Source of the DNA: Methylumidiphilus sp963753955
GTDB lineage: Bacteria > Pseudomonadota > Gammaproteobacteria > Methylococcales > Methylococcaceae
Direction of reading: 5' to 3'
Length of the DNA: 64,000 nt
NCBI GenBank assembly: GCA_963753955.1
Contig: CAVWEM010000010.1
Span: 1-64,000 of the forward strand
Shown here: one piece after another, positions 44,546 through 52,920 of the stretch
Numbering within the stretch: the first letter of the stretch is position 1
Layout: each line of letters begins with the position of its first letter
The notes under the pieces: model-generated
Seen by the model: the letters and a program-made list of their open reading frames with translations, nothing else
Database searches by the model: none
What the model was told of the DNA's origin: nothing
Made by a program: the position numbers and the translations under genes

Positions 44546-44896
44546 ATGGAGGCCTTCAGGAAAACGGGGGTTGTGGTGAGCGAGAAGAAGCGCAAGGTTT
44601 TTAGTGGCGAGTTCAAGGCGAAGGTCGCGCTTGAGGCGATCCGGGGCATCAAAACGGTCAATGAGATCGCCCAAGAGTTCGGGGTGCATCCCACGCAGGT
44701 TGGGCAATGGAAGCGGGAGCTGCAAGAACAGGCGGCGGGCCTGTCCGAGGTCAAGCGCGGGATCAGGCCGGTTGACCCGTCATCCAGCCAGGATCGGCTG
44801 TATTCCGAGATCGGGCGGTTGAAGATGGAGTTGGACTGGCTGAAAAAAAGTCCGGGATCAGCCCCTGGCCGACCGCAGGCATTGGGTCGACGCTGA
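44546..44896 (+). CDS. IS3-family transposase OrfA
   Basis: The 116-residue helix-turn-helix protein (KVFSGEFKAKVALEAIRGIK, VNEIAQEFGVHPTQVGQWKR) with a leucine-zipper-like end (YSEIGRLKMELDWLKK) binds the IS ends. It runs into the A7G stretch at 44843-44850, where the fusion transposase is made by frameshifting in this family. Confidence 0.88.
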   Translation: MEAFRKTGVVVSEKKRKVFSGEFKAKVALEAIRGIKTVNEIAQEFGVHPTQVGQWKRELQEQAAGLSEVKRGIRPVDPSSSQDRLYSEIGRLKMELDWLKKSPGSAPGRPQALGRR

Positions 44897-45008
44897 CGGG
44901 CCGCTGGCCCTGGCCCGCCAATGCGGGCTTGCGGGTGTTGCCCGCTCCACGGCCTACGCGCCCCGCAGGGCGGCGGGTCCAGACGCCGAGGAACGGGCGC
45001 CGCTGGAT

Positions 45009-45809
45009 TTGATTGATGCCGAATATACGCGGCATCCATTCTACGGCAGCCGCAAGATGGTGGTCTATTTGGAACAAGTGGGCCATCGGGTCAACCGCAA
45101 GCGGGTGCAAAGGCTGATGGGGGTGCCGGGGTTGGCGGGCATGGCGCCGGGGCCGGACACCAGCCGCCCGCACCCGCAACACAAGGTCTATCCCTACTTG
45201 CTGCGCGGCCTGGCTGTTGACCGGCCGAATCATGTTTGGAGCACCGACATCACCTATGTCCGGCTGGCGCGGGGGTTTGTGTACTTGGTGGCAATCATCG
45301 ACTGGTGTTCGCGCAAGGTGCTGGCTTGGCGGGTATCGAACACGCTGGACAGCGGGTTCTGCGTCGATTGCCTGGAGCAGGCCTTGCAGACCCATGGCCT
45401 CCCTGAAATCTTCAATAGCGACCAGGGTTGCCAGTTCACGTCGGTGGCGTTCGCCGGGGCACTCAAGCGGCGAGGCATTGCCATCAGCATGGACGGAAGG
45501 GGCCGGGCGTTGGACAACATCTTTGTGGAGCGCCTGTGGCGCAGCGTCAAGTACGAGGACGTGTACCTGAAAGGCTACACCAGTGTGCCCGAGTTGCTGC
45601 TGGGTTTGGCGGACTACCTCGAGTTCCACAACTCGGAACGGTTTCGCCAGTCCTTGGATTACTTGACACCAGACGGGGTTTACCGGACAGCCAGTGGCGG
45701 GGGAGCCAAGATCGTAGACAAATTCAGCGAGAAGGAAACCTCTCGCACGGAAACAGAAGCCAAATCGGGGCAGCGCCGTTCCGCTGCAAGTGTTGGCTTA
45801 CCATCTTAA
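45009..45809 (+). CDS. IS3-family transposase OrfB (DDE integrase)
   Basis: This frame is open from 44844. An upstream extension (LADRRHWVDADGPLALARQC) shows it is normally made as an OrfAB fusion. The DDE triad lies in VWSTDITYVRLARGFVYLVA, IFNSDQGCQFTSVAF and DNIFVERLWRSVKYEDVYL. With seven As, the frame relation to OrfA needs a +1 shift, not the usual -1; eight As would give -1. Either the copy is impaired or one A was lost in sequencing. Confidence 0.88.
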   Translation: MIDAEYTRHPFYGSRKMVVYLEQVGHRVNRKRVQRLMGVPGLAGMAPGPDTSRPHPQHKVYPYLLRGLAVDRPNHVWSTDITYVRLARGFVYLVAIIDWCSRKVLAWRVSNTLDSGFCVDCLEQALQTHGLPEIFNSDQGCQFTSVAFAGALKRRGIAISMDGRGRALDNIFVERLWRSVKYEDVYLKGYTSVPELLLGLADYLEFHNSERFRQSLDYLTPDGVYRTASGGGAKIVDKFSEKETSRTETEAKSGQRRSAASVGLPS

Positions 45810-45849
45810 ATTCGCCCTAAAACTGTCTTGACTGAGGGGTCCACTGTAG

Positions 45850-45932
45850 GCGTCCAGATACAAATCGCCCAAAGCCTTGGCGATGACTTCTGCGGAAATT
45901 CCGAAAATGGCGAGTTCTTCCGGGCTGATCAT
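45850..45932 (-). pseudogene. 5' part of the small gene split by the IS element
   Basis: AGGAG lies about 8 bases before ATG 45932, which opens MISPEELAIFGISAEVIAKA then LGDLYLDA up to the IS edge. The rest continues at 44509-44373. Unknown function. Confidence 0.55.
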
Positions 45933-45966
45933 GGGTTAAGCTCCTAGTAAATAGCGGCTTATCGCA

Positions 45967-46389
45967 TCATGACGCCGTCCAATCCGCCAGCCAGCGGATT
46001 TGTCCAATCGACAAAGCCTTGCGAAAGTAATGCTCGTCGGCGGTAATCAAAACAACGCCCCGCTCCAAGGCAAGCGCATGATATAGAGTGTCGAATAGAT
46101 GATGATTCAGTTGGACAGAAAGTTTGCTGGCGCGAAGCAAGAGCTCGGGATTGTCTGCGATAGGCAGATTCATGTCCATCAGCAATCGAATATCGGTCTC
46201 TGCCGAATCCGGCGTTTTCCGCGCCAGGACTGCGGCAACCTCGGCCAGCCAATGAATAGGTTGCACAACTTCCAGGGATCCCCCCGCGACCGCTTGCATT
46301 AAACTCGTCGCTTCCTGTGTCATCGGTTCTGTTGCCGGATCGTCGAAAAGCCATTTTAAAGTCACGCTGGCATCGACCACCGCCGTCAT
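45967..46389 (-). CDS. PIN-domain toxin, VapC-like
   Basis: The 140-residue protein starts MTAVVDASVTLKWLFDDPAT, with the first PIN Asp. Other acidic positions are in HWLAEVAAVL, LFDTLYHALA and LITADEHYFRKA. Predicted tRNA/RNA-cleaving ribonuclease. It overlaps the upstream antitoxin by 4 bases. Confidence 0.9.
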   Translation of the reverse strand: MTAVVDASVTLKWLFDDPATEPMTQEATSLMQAVAGGSLEVVQPIHWLAEVAAVLARKTPDSAETDIRLLMDMNLPIADNPELLLRASKLSVQLNHHLFDTLYHALALERGVVLITADEHYFRKALSIGQIRWLADWTAS

Positions 46390-46619
46390 TCGCGGGCCTC
46401 TGTCCGGGCCTTGCGGATTTCATCATCGCTCAAGCGTGGCCGGCTGGCCCGCCGTTCGGTCAATAGTTGAAATGCTTCTTGCCTCCGGGTCTGTTGTTGC
46501 ATTTCATCCACCGCCTTGCGCATCAGATTGGCGACCACTTCATCACGATCCATGTTCTTGAATGCTTGGTTAAATGCTTCGCTCACTTCGTCGGGAACGG
46601 AAAAATTTAGGCTTGCCAT
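46386..46619 (-). CDS. VapB-like antitoxin
   Basis: The 77-residue protein MASLNFSVPDEVSEAFNQAF resembles ribbon-helix-helix-type antitoxins (DRDEVVANLMRKAVDEMQQQ) with a charged C-terminal toxin-binding tail (ARTEARE). ATG 46619 is preferred over a longer frame from 46688. Coupled with the VapC-like gene. Confidence 0.82.
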   Translation of the reverse strand: MASLNFSVPDEVSEAFNQAFKNMDRDEVVANLMRKAVDEMQQQTRRQEAFQLLTERRASRPRLSDDEIRKARTEARE

Positions 46620-46758
46620 CTGTTTTGGCCTCATTTGCATTGATGTAGTCGTTGCGGTATTCAAAGGTTTGGATCGAATTTGAACCACAGTAAGGCGTAA
46701 TCCTTAGGGCGCAATAGCGGCTTTATCGCGTATTGTGCCCTAGCAGTGCCGCCGACGG

Positions 46759-47760
46759 CTATTGCGTCCGCTGCTTTTTCTTGGCGCGGATCGACGACCA
46801 CAGCGACAGCAGTATCAGGAAAAAACCGGTCAGGCCGGTGATCCATTCCGGCACATGCAGGCTCATATCCGCCAGCATCAGCACCGCCAAAGCGCCGATG
46901 GCGTAATGCGCGCCATGCTCCAAGTAAAGGTACTCCTCCAGCATCCTCGCCCGCACCAGGAACAAGGTCAGGCTGCGCACGAACATCGCGCCAATGGTCA
47001 GGCCCAGCAGGATCAGCACCACATCGCGGGTGATGGCGAAAGCCCCGATCACGCCGTCCAGCGAGAAGGACAGATCCAACATCTCCAGATACATGAACGC
47101 GACCATGCCTGCCTTGTGCGCCGTGCCCTCCACCGCTTCGGAATGCTCGAACAGCCCCGACACGCTCTTCACCACCACGAACAGAACCACCCCCACCACC
47201 CCGGCAACCAGCGCAACCAACTTTTCCCCCGGCGGCAGGAAATGCAGGGCGAACAACAAAGCGCATAGCGCCGCCGCGACTTCGATGGATTCCAGCTTGC
47301 CCAATTGGGCCAAGCGATGCTCGACCCAGGACAGCCAATGCAGCGATTTGTTCTCCTTCACGAAAAATGACAGGAATACTAGCAGCAAATACATCCCGCC
47401 AAAGGCCGAGATTTGCACATGGGAAGACTGCACATGGCGGGAATATTCTTCCGGGTCGCGCAAAGCCATCAACGCCACAGCTTGCAAGCTGTGGCCGCTG
47501 ACCACCGCCACGATCAACACCGGCAGCAGGAAGCGCACCCCGAACACCGCGATGACCATGCCCCAAGTCAGGAAACGCTGCTGCCATGCGGCGCTCATGT
47601 TTTTCAGCACCGTGGCATTGACCACGGCATTGTCGAAAGACAGGCTGATCTCCATCAGCCCCAAGATGAAAGCCGTCAGCAGGCCATTCGGCCCGGCCCA
47701 ATAATACGCCGCAGACAAGCCCAGCAGGGCGATGATGAATGAGGAAGTGAAATGCCGCAC
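46759..47760 (-). CDS. DUF475/TerC-like integral membrane protein
   Basis: The 333-residue protein has about nine membrane helices and two acidic intramembrane motifs (LMEISLSFDNAVVNATVLKN and EMLDLSFSLDGVIGAFAIT), a pattern shared by TerC and DUF475 families thought to handle metal ions. The lysine-rich C-terminus (RAKKKQRTQ) is cytoplasmic. Intact. The next 495 bases (47761-48255) hold no recognisable gene and become AT-rich toward the RCC1 gene. Confidence 0.88.
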   Translation of the reverse strand: MRHFTSSFIIALLGLSAAYYWAGPNGLLTAFILGLMEISLSFDNAVVNATVLKNMSAAWQQRFLTWGMVIAVFGVRFLLPVLIVAVVSGHSLQAVALMALRDPEEYSRHVQSSHVQISAFGGMYLLLVFLSFFVKENKSLHWLSWVEHRLAQLGKLESIEVAAALCALLFALHFLPPGEKLVALVAGVVGVVLFVVVKSVSGLFEHSEAVEGTAHKAGMVAFMYLEMLDLSFSLDGVIGAFAITRDVVLILLGLTIGAMFVRSLTLFLVRARMLEEYLYLEHGAHYAIGALAVLMLADMSLHVPEWITGLTGFFLILLSLWSSIRAKKKQRTQ

Positions 47761-48255
47761 GAAGCGTCTCCTAGGATTAAGATGCGGCCATTATAAGAGA
47801 AGGGCCATGACGAAACGTGATCTTTGTGTGTTATCACCTTGGGTGAATTACGCCATGGCATGGAGAAAAGCCAGGCGTGGGAAAAATCGCCCAGAATGAA
47901 CACGGGATAGCCCGCAGAGGCTTGCGCGTCGAAAGTTGGATGGCCGGACAGCCCAAGCACAAGAAATACAGAAATTCCGCCTGGTGCGGGGAACTCGTCG
48001 CTGATTCGGGCCAGGACAATCGCATTGATTTTTATAACTGCTGGATAATCAAAAAGTTAGCATCCAAATGCGAAGCATTCCTGATACTCAATATATTGAA
48101 TATAAAGGATTTTCTTTTCCCTGCAATTGCCGTGTTGCCCGGGCTCTTCGTAAAATCATAAAATAAGATAACTTGCAATATTGATCTGGATTAATATTTA
48201 TGCTGGTGGATGTGATATAAGAAAAAACCGATATAAAACAATTAAGGAGATACAA

Positions 48256-49962
48256 ATGGAATCATCAATAGTCTATAACAAGTATGACATTGACCGATTG
48301 GATGAGCTAGATGGAATTGGTTTTTGGGTTACGATGGTGGCAATATTTTTGGCCTTTTCTTGTGCAGCCGCCCATGCCAATCCAGTGGTTGGCGGCGCAA
48401 AAATAATCGCGGCAGGGGAAGGCCACACCGTAGTCGTCAGGCGCGATGGCACGGCTTGGACATGGGGGGATAACACTCAATACCAGCTAGGCGACAATCG
48501 GACTGATATGTGGTCTGACGCTGTGCTCCCTGTTCAGGTTTTCGGTCTTGTCGGCGTGGTGTCGGTATCGGCCGGCACCTCCCACACCTTGGCCTTAAAA
48601 GCGGATGGCACGGTCTGGGCGTGGGGTTACAACGGTTCTGGTTTGCTGGGCGATGGGACGACGGGGGGGAGCGCTCGGGTTCCGGTTCAGGCGCAGCGCC
48701 TTAGCGGCGTGGTGGCGGTGTCGGCGGGGAAGAACCACTCCGTCGCCTTGAAGTCTGACGGCACGGTTTGGGCATGGGGTTGGAACGCTTACGGCCAGGT
48801 TGGTGACGGGACGCAGATTTCTCGTTCTATCCCGGTTCAGGTTTCCAATCTTGCCAATGTGCTGGCGGTGTCCGCAGGGCAGGACGCCACGGCGGCATTA
48901 AAGGCCGACGGCACGGTCTGGACGTGGGGGAGCAATTATTATGGTGCGCTGGGTGAAGGTGATGTTCGCAATCCGGATGGTCAACGTCTTATCCCGGCTC
49001 AGGTTTCCGGTCTTGCCGATGTGGTGTCGGTGTCGGTGGGTAACCATGCCGTAGCCGTGAAGACCGACGGCACGGTTTGGGCATGGGGAGACAATGGTGA
49101 CGGTCAGTTGGGCGATGGGACAAAGGCGTTTCGTACCCACCCGGTTCAGGTTTCTGGTCTCGGCGGTGTGGTATCGGCTTCCGCCGGACGGGCAAGTAGC
49201 CGCAACACGGTGGTGCTGAAATCTGACAGTACGGTCTGGGCATGGGGCAACAACGATGTTGGTCAACTGGGCAACGGAACGTTCATACCTAGCAGTTACC
49301 CGGTCCAAGTCTCTCGCCTTGCCAGTATGGTGGCGATGGATTTTGGCCGTGAACATGGGGTGGCAACGAAGTCTGACGGCACGGTCTGGACATGGGGAGC
49401 CAACGGTTCAGGCCAGCTTGGCGACGGAACCAAGGCGATGCATATCGAACCGGTTCAGGTGAGCGGGATCAGCGATGTGGGGACAACTACCCCGACCGAA
49501 TGCCTGTTTATGTGGGCGGAAAAAAACTATCCCTCCCTTTTTGCCCCATCTGGCTCCGCTTCGGCTAATTGGCCTGTATACCATTATCGCTATTATTCGG
49601 CAACCAACGCCTACCTAGCCGTTTCCTCGGTCGACAACCATGTCTATTACATCGGTTCTGACGGAATATTGCAGAATGCAGGCCCGACATCGTATTGGTT
49701 GCCCCAGGCGGGCTGCCAAGCATCAGCCACACCGAACGCCTGCCTGTTCAATTGGGTGGAAGGCAACTATCCCGCCCTGTTTGCCCCGGCAGGAGCCGCC
49801 ACGGCGACTTTCGGTGCCTACACCTATCGCCGCTATCCGACGACCAACGCTTACCTCGGCATTTCCTCGACGAACAATGATATGTATTACATGGGGCCGG
49901 ATGGGATTTCACATGATGAAGGTCCCTCATCCCATTGGTTGTTTCTGGCAGGTTGCCAATAA
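48256..49962 (+). CDS. Secreted RCC1-repeat (beta-propeller) protein
   Basis: AAGGAGA precedes ATG 48256. The 568-residue protein has a long hydrophilic N-terminus, a signal-type helix (WVTMVAIFLAFSCAAAHA, about residues 24-41), then seven RCC1 repeats, each with a GTVWAWG-like core and a GQLGDGT-like turn: a seven-bladed propeller. The C-terminus holds two copies of a 70-residue module (CLFMWAEKNYPSLFAPSG and CLFNWVEGNYPALFAPAG), each ending near WLPQAGC or WLFLAGC. The envelope-exposed role is inferred. The upstream DNA is AT-rich, unlike the neighbouring genes. Confidence 0.88.
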   Translation: MESSIVYNKYDIDRLDELDGIGFWVTMVAIFLAFSCAAAHANPVVGGAKIIAAGEGHTVVVRRDGTAWTWGDNTQYQLGDNRTDMWSDAVLPVQVFGLVGVVSVSAGTSHTLALKADGTVWAWGYNGSGLLGDGTTGGSARVPVQAQRLSGVVAVSAGKNHSVALKSDGTVWAWGWNAYGQVGDGTQISRSIPVQVSNLANVLAVSAGQDATAALKADGTVWTWGSNYYGALGEGDVRNPDGQRLIPAQVSGLADVVSVSVGNHAVAVKTDGTVWAWGDNGDGQLGDGTKAFRTHPVQVSGLGGVVSASAGRASSRNTVVLKSDSTVWAWGNNDVGQLGNGTFIPSSYPVQVSRLASMVAMDFGREHGVATKSDGTVWTWGANGSGQLGDGTKAMHIEPVQVSGISDVGTTTPTECLFMWAEKNYPSLFAPSGSASANWPVYHYRYYSATNAYLAVSSVDNHVYYIGSDGILQNAGPTSYWLPQAGCQASATPNACLFNWVEGNYPALFAPAGAATATFGAYTYRRYPTTNAYLGISSTNNDMYYMGPDGISHDEGPSSHWLFLAGCQ

Positions 49963-50014
49963 GTTGTGAGGGGACAAATTCAATGTCCCCCTCAGTAACC
50001 CGGCTTGCCGTCGC

Positions 50015-50991
50015 TTACAGCAGATGCTTGACCATCTCCCGCTCCAAAATCAATTCCTCTTCGGAAAGGCGCATTTTCTCGCGGCTAAAGTCGTTGATCG
50101 GCAAATCTTGGACGATATGGTATTCACCGCCTTGTATCCTCACCGGGTAGGAATAAATCAGTCCCTCGGCGATACCGTAACTGCCGTCGCTGCATACGGC
50201 CATGCTGACCCAGTCGTCCGGTGGTGTGCCTTGTATCCAACTGCGCATATGTTCGAGCGCGGCGTTGGCGGCGGAGGCGGCGCTGGACTTGCCTCGAGCG
50301 GCGATGACCGCCGCGCCGCGCTTCTGCACGGCGGGGATGAATTCGTCGCGATACCAGCCTTGCTCCACTTGTGCCAAGGCGGGCAGGCCTTGCGCTAGGG
50401 CATGATGCAAGTCGGGATACTGGGTGGTGGAGTGATTGCCCCAGATAGCGGCTTGGCGGATGTCGGCGATCTTGCAGCTGAGCTTGGCGGCTAACAAGCC
50501 CACCGCACGGTTGTGATCCAACCGGGTCATCGCCGAGAAATTCCTTGGGGAAAGTCCGGGGGCGTTTTTCAGGGCGATGAGGGCGTTAGTGTTGGCGGGG
50601 TTGCCGACCACCAGCACCTTGACATCGCGCTTGGCCACCTGATCCAAGGCTCGGCCTTGTGTGGTGAAAATCTCGGCGTTGACGGCCAGCAGATCCTGCC
50701 TTTCCATGCCCGGCCCGCGCGGACGCGCCCCGACCAGGAAGGCCAGGTCGGCGTCTTGGAAAGCCTCCAGCGGGTCGGCGGTGGCGACCGCGCCGGCCAG
50801 CAAGGGCGAGGCGCAGTCTTCCAATTCCATCAGCACCCCCTGCAAGTCCGCCTGCGCACCGGGCACATCCAACAGGCGTAGGAACATGGCTGGTTTGCCC
50901 CAGCCAGCCCGCCCGCGATGATGCGGAACAGCAACGCATAGCTGATTTGTCCTGCGGCGCCGGTCACGGCTATCTGCACTGGCGTTTTCAT
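50015..50991 (-). CDS. mdh: Malate dehydrogenase, type 2 (one frameshift)
   Basis: It interconverts malate and oxaloacetate in the TCA cycle. The N-terminus MKTPVQIAVTGAAGQISYAL (nucleotide motif GAAGQI) is in a different frame from the rest; the shift lies near 50890-50905 in a GC-rich run. The second frame supplies VLVVGNPANTNALIA, MTRLDHNRAVG and the catalytic His in IWGNHSTTQYPD. Joined length is about 325 aa. ATG 50991 overlaps the copZ stop. Confidence 0.92.
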
Positions 50992-51188
50992 ACTTGGAAG
51001 CCTTTGGCTGCGATGGTGCGGCGGATGGTTTCCAGATCGATCCGGCCTTCGTCGTATTCGACTTCGACGGTGTTTTCTTTGAAGTTCGGCTGCACACTGA
51101 CCACTCCGGCCAAGGCTTGCGCCGCCTCGCGCACGGTCGTTTCGCAGCCGCCACATTTCATGCCTTTAACGTCTAATACTGTCTTCAT
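50988..51188 (-). CDS. Heavy-metal-associated protein, copper chaperone-like
   Basis: The 66-residue HMA domain (MKTVLDVKGMKCGGCETTVR) has the metal-binding GMKCGGC motif (CxxC) and the betaalphabetabetaalphabeta length of CopZ. It overlaps the mdh start by 4 bases, an uncommon pairing. No copper ATPase or CueR-like regulator is in the window. Confidence 0.88.
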   Translation of the reverse strand: MKTVLDVKGMKCGGCETTVREAAQALAGVVSVQPNFKENTVEVEYDEGRIDLETIRRTIAAKGFQV

Positions 51189-51355
51189 CGATTTTGCCTC
51201 CGACTTTCCTCAAATGAGCATTGCGGGCCGCAAGACGCTTTCCGGCAAGCTTGCGGCCATTAAAGGGGTCATTATACAAGCTATTTGCTTCCCTCTCCCG
51301 CCGGGAAGCGGTATGCTAGCTTTTCAAGCTTAAACCAACACCAGAACACAATCCT

Positions 51356-52417
51356 ATGAATTTGAAAGCATCGGAAATCCACCAGCACTTCAAGGACGAG
51401 GGCCTTATTTTCGGCCATATTGGCCCCGACAACGCCATTAGCCGCTTTGCCCCGATTGACGATTGCGCACCCGGCGACCTGGTGTTTGTCGACAATGTCA
51501 AATACCTGCCGCTCGTGCGCGAACGCAAGCCCGCCATAGTGATCGCCAACGAAGCCATTGCCACCGAACTCCAGGAAGAAAAGGAATTGGCAATCTTGCT
51601 GGTGCGGAATGTCAGGCTAGCCACGGCGCTGGTCAAGCAGGCTTATGACGACCGTGACTTCTACCACACCGAATGGCCGCGCATCCATCCTTCCGCCGTC
51701 ATCCACCCCAGCGCCACGATCCCCGACAGCGCGGTCATCGGCCCCGGTGCGGTGGTGGGGGCGAATGTGGTGCTGGGAGAAGGCGCGGTGCTGATGGCCA
51801 ACGCCGTGGTCGAAACCGACGCCCGCATCGGCGCGGGCAGCGTGCTGCATCCGGGCTGCGTGATCAGCCACGGTTGCGAGATCGGGGAGAAGGTGATGTT
51901 CAAGGCCGGTTGCGTGATCGGCTCGGAAGGCTTCGGCTTCGCCCAGGACGAAAAACGCCGCAATTACCGCATCCCGCATACCGGCAAGGTCATCATCGAA
52001 GACCGCGTGGTCATCGGCGCGAACACCACTATCGACCGGGGCACTTACGGGGCTACCGTCATCCGTTCCGGCGTGGTCATCGACGCCTTGTGCCACATTG
52101 GCCACAACGTGGAAATCGGCGAAGACTGCATCATCTGCGCCCACACTGGAATTTCCGGATCCAGCCGCTTCGGCCAAAGGGTCATCGCCTCGGGCCAGAC
52201 CGGCGTGTTGGATCATGTCAGCGTGGCCAGCGACTCCGTGTTGCTGCACCGGGCAGGCGTCAACCGCAGCATCAAGTCGCCGGGCATGTACGCCGGTGGC
52301 CCGACACAGCCGCTGCAAGCGTATTTGAAAAACATCGCAATTGTGCCCAGGCTCGCGGAGATCTGGTCACGGCTGAAAAAATTGGAAAAAAAGGTGGCCA
52401 CACTGGCCGGGGAGTGA
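51356..52417 (+). CDS. lpxD: UDP-3-O-acylglucosamine N-acyltransferase, LpxD-like
   Basis: The 353-residue left-handed beta-helix enzyme has about 25 hexapeptide repeats and the N-terminal UDP-binding domain (LIFGHIGPDNAISRFAPIDD). The catalytic His lies in CHIGHNVEIGEDCIICAHTG. It should add the second amide-linked acyl chain in lipid A synthesis. It is not beside lpxA/fabZ/bamA, so it may be a relocated or second copy. The start lies 170 bases after copZ on the opposite strand. Confidence 0.88.
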   Translation: MNLKASEIHQHFKDEGLIFGHIGPDNAISRFAPIDDCAPGDLVFVDNVKYLPLVRERKPAIVIANEAIATELQEEKELAILLVRNVRLATALVKQAYDDRDFYHTEWPRIHPSAVIHPSATIPDSAVIGPGAVVGANVVLGEGAVLMANAVVETDARIGAGSVLHPGCVISHGCEIGEKVMFKAGCVIGSEGFGFAQDEKRRNYRIPHTGKVIIEDRVVIGANTTIDRGTYGATVIRSGVVIDALCHIGHNVEIGEDCIICAHTGISGSSRFGQRVIASGQTGVLDHVSVASDSVLLHRAGVNRSIKSPGMYAGGPTQPLQAYLKNIAIVPRLAEIWSRLKKLEKKVATLAGE

Positions 52418-52425
52418 AAACGTAA

Positions 52426-52905
52426 ATGAGCGAACCGCCAAGACCTTCAGAAGAAAACGACTTCCTCTACCGGCATGTGCAACTTCTGCGCGACAGCTTC
52501 CGCCATTGGACAGGGCGGGAGCTAGTCGATCCCCGCATGGGCGACAAAGACGCCGCCCGTTTTCTGTTCCACGCCCCCTTTGCCGTGCTATCGCATGACA
52601 CCGCGAAGGAGCCTGTTTTCAACTATGCCAACCAAACCGCCTTGAATCTGTTCGCCATGGACTGGAAGGAATTGACCGCCCTGCCCTCGCGCCTTTCGGC
52701 CGAACCGGCGAAACAAGAAGACCGAGGGCGTTTACTGGATGAAGTCGCCAGCCGGGGTTTCGCCGAGGGCTACAGCGGGGTAAGGATTGGCCGCCATGGG
52801 CGGCGCTTCCTGATCGAGGATGCCATCATATGGAACCTCGTCGTCCCTTCCGGCGGCCCCGGCAAAGGACAGGCCGCGATGTTCAAGACCTGGAAATTCT
52901 TGTAG
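52426..52905 (+). CDS. MEKHLA domain protein
   Basis: The 159-residue PAS-like MEKHLA protein shows the typical LSHDTAKEPVFNYANQTALN and LFAMDWKELTALPSRLSAEP segments, with a second half (IEDAIIWNLVVPSGGPGKGQ). Role unknown; it lies 9 bases after lpxD. Confidence 0.88.
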   Translation: MSEPPRPSEENDFLYRHVQLLRDSFRHWTGRELVDPRMGDKDAARFLFHAPFAVLSHDTAKEPVFNYANQTALNLFAMDWKELTALPSRLSAEPAKQEDRGRLLDEVASRGFAEGYSGVRIGRHGRRFLIEDAIIWNLVVPSGGPGKGQAAMFKTWKFL

Positions 52906-52920
52906 GCCAAGGCCTTCAGG

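Larger units (their letters stand above)
44510..45849 (+). mobile_element. IS3-family insertion sequence
   Basis: The terminal inverted repeats are CTATAGTGGACCCC on the left (44510-44523) and GGGGTCCACTGTAG on the right (45836-45849), with the strict TGGACCCC core at 44516. It holds OrfA and OrfB separated by a poly-A slippery run at 44843-44850. Length about 1.34 kb. It interrupts a small minus-strand gene. I could not identify a clear target-site duplication. Confidence 0.88.
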
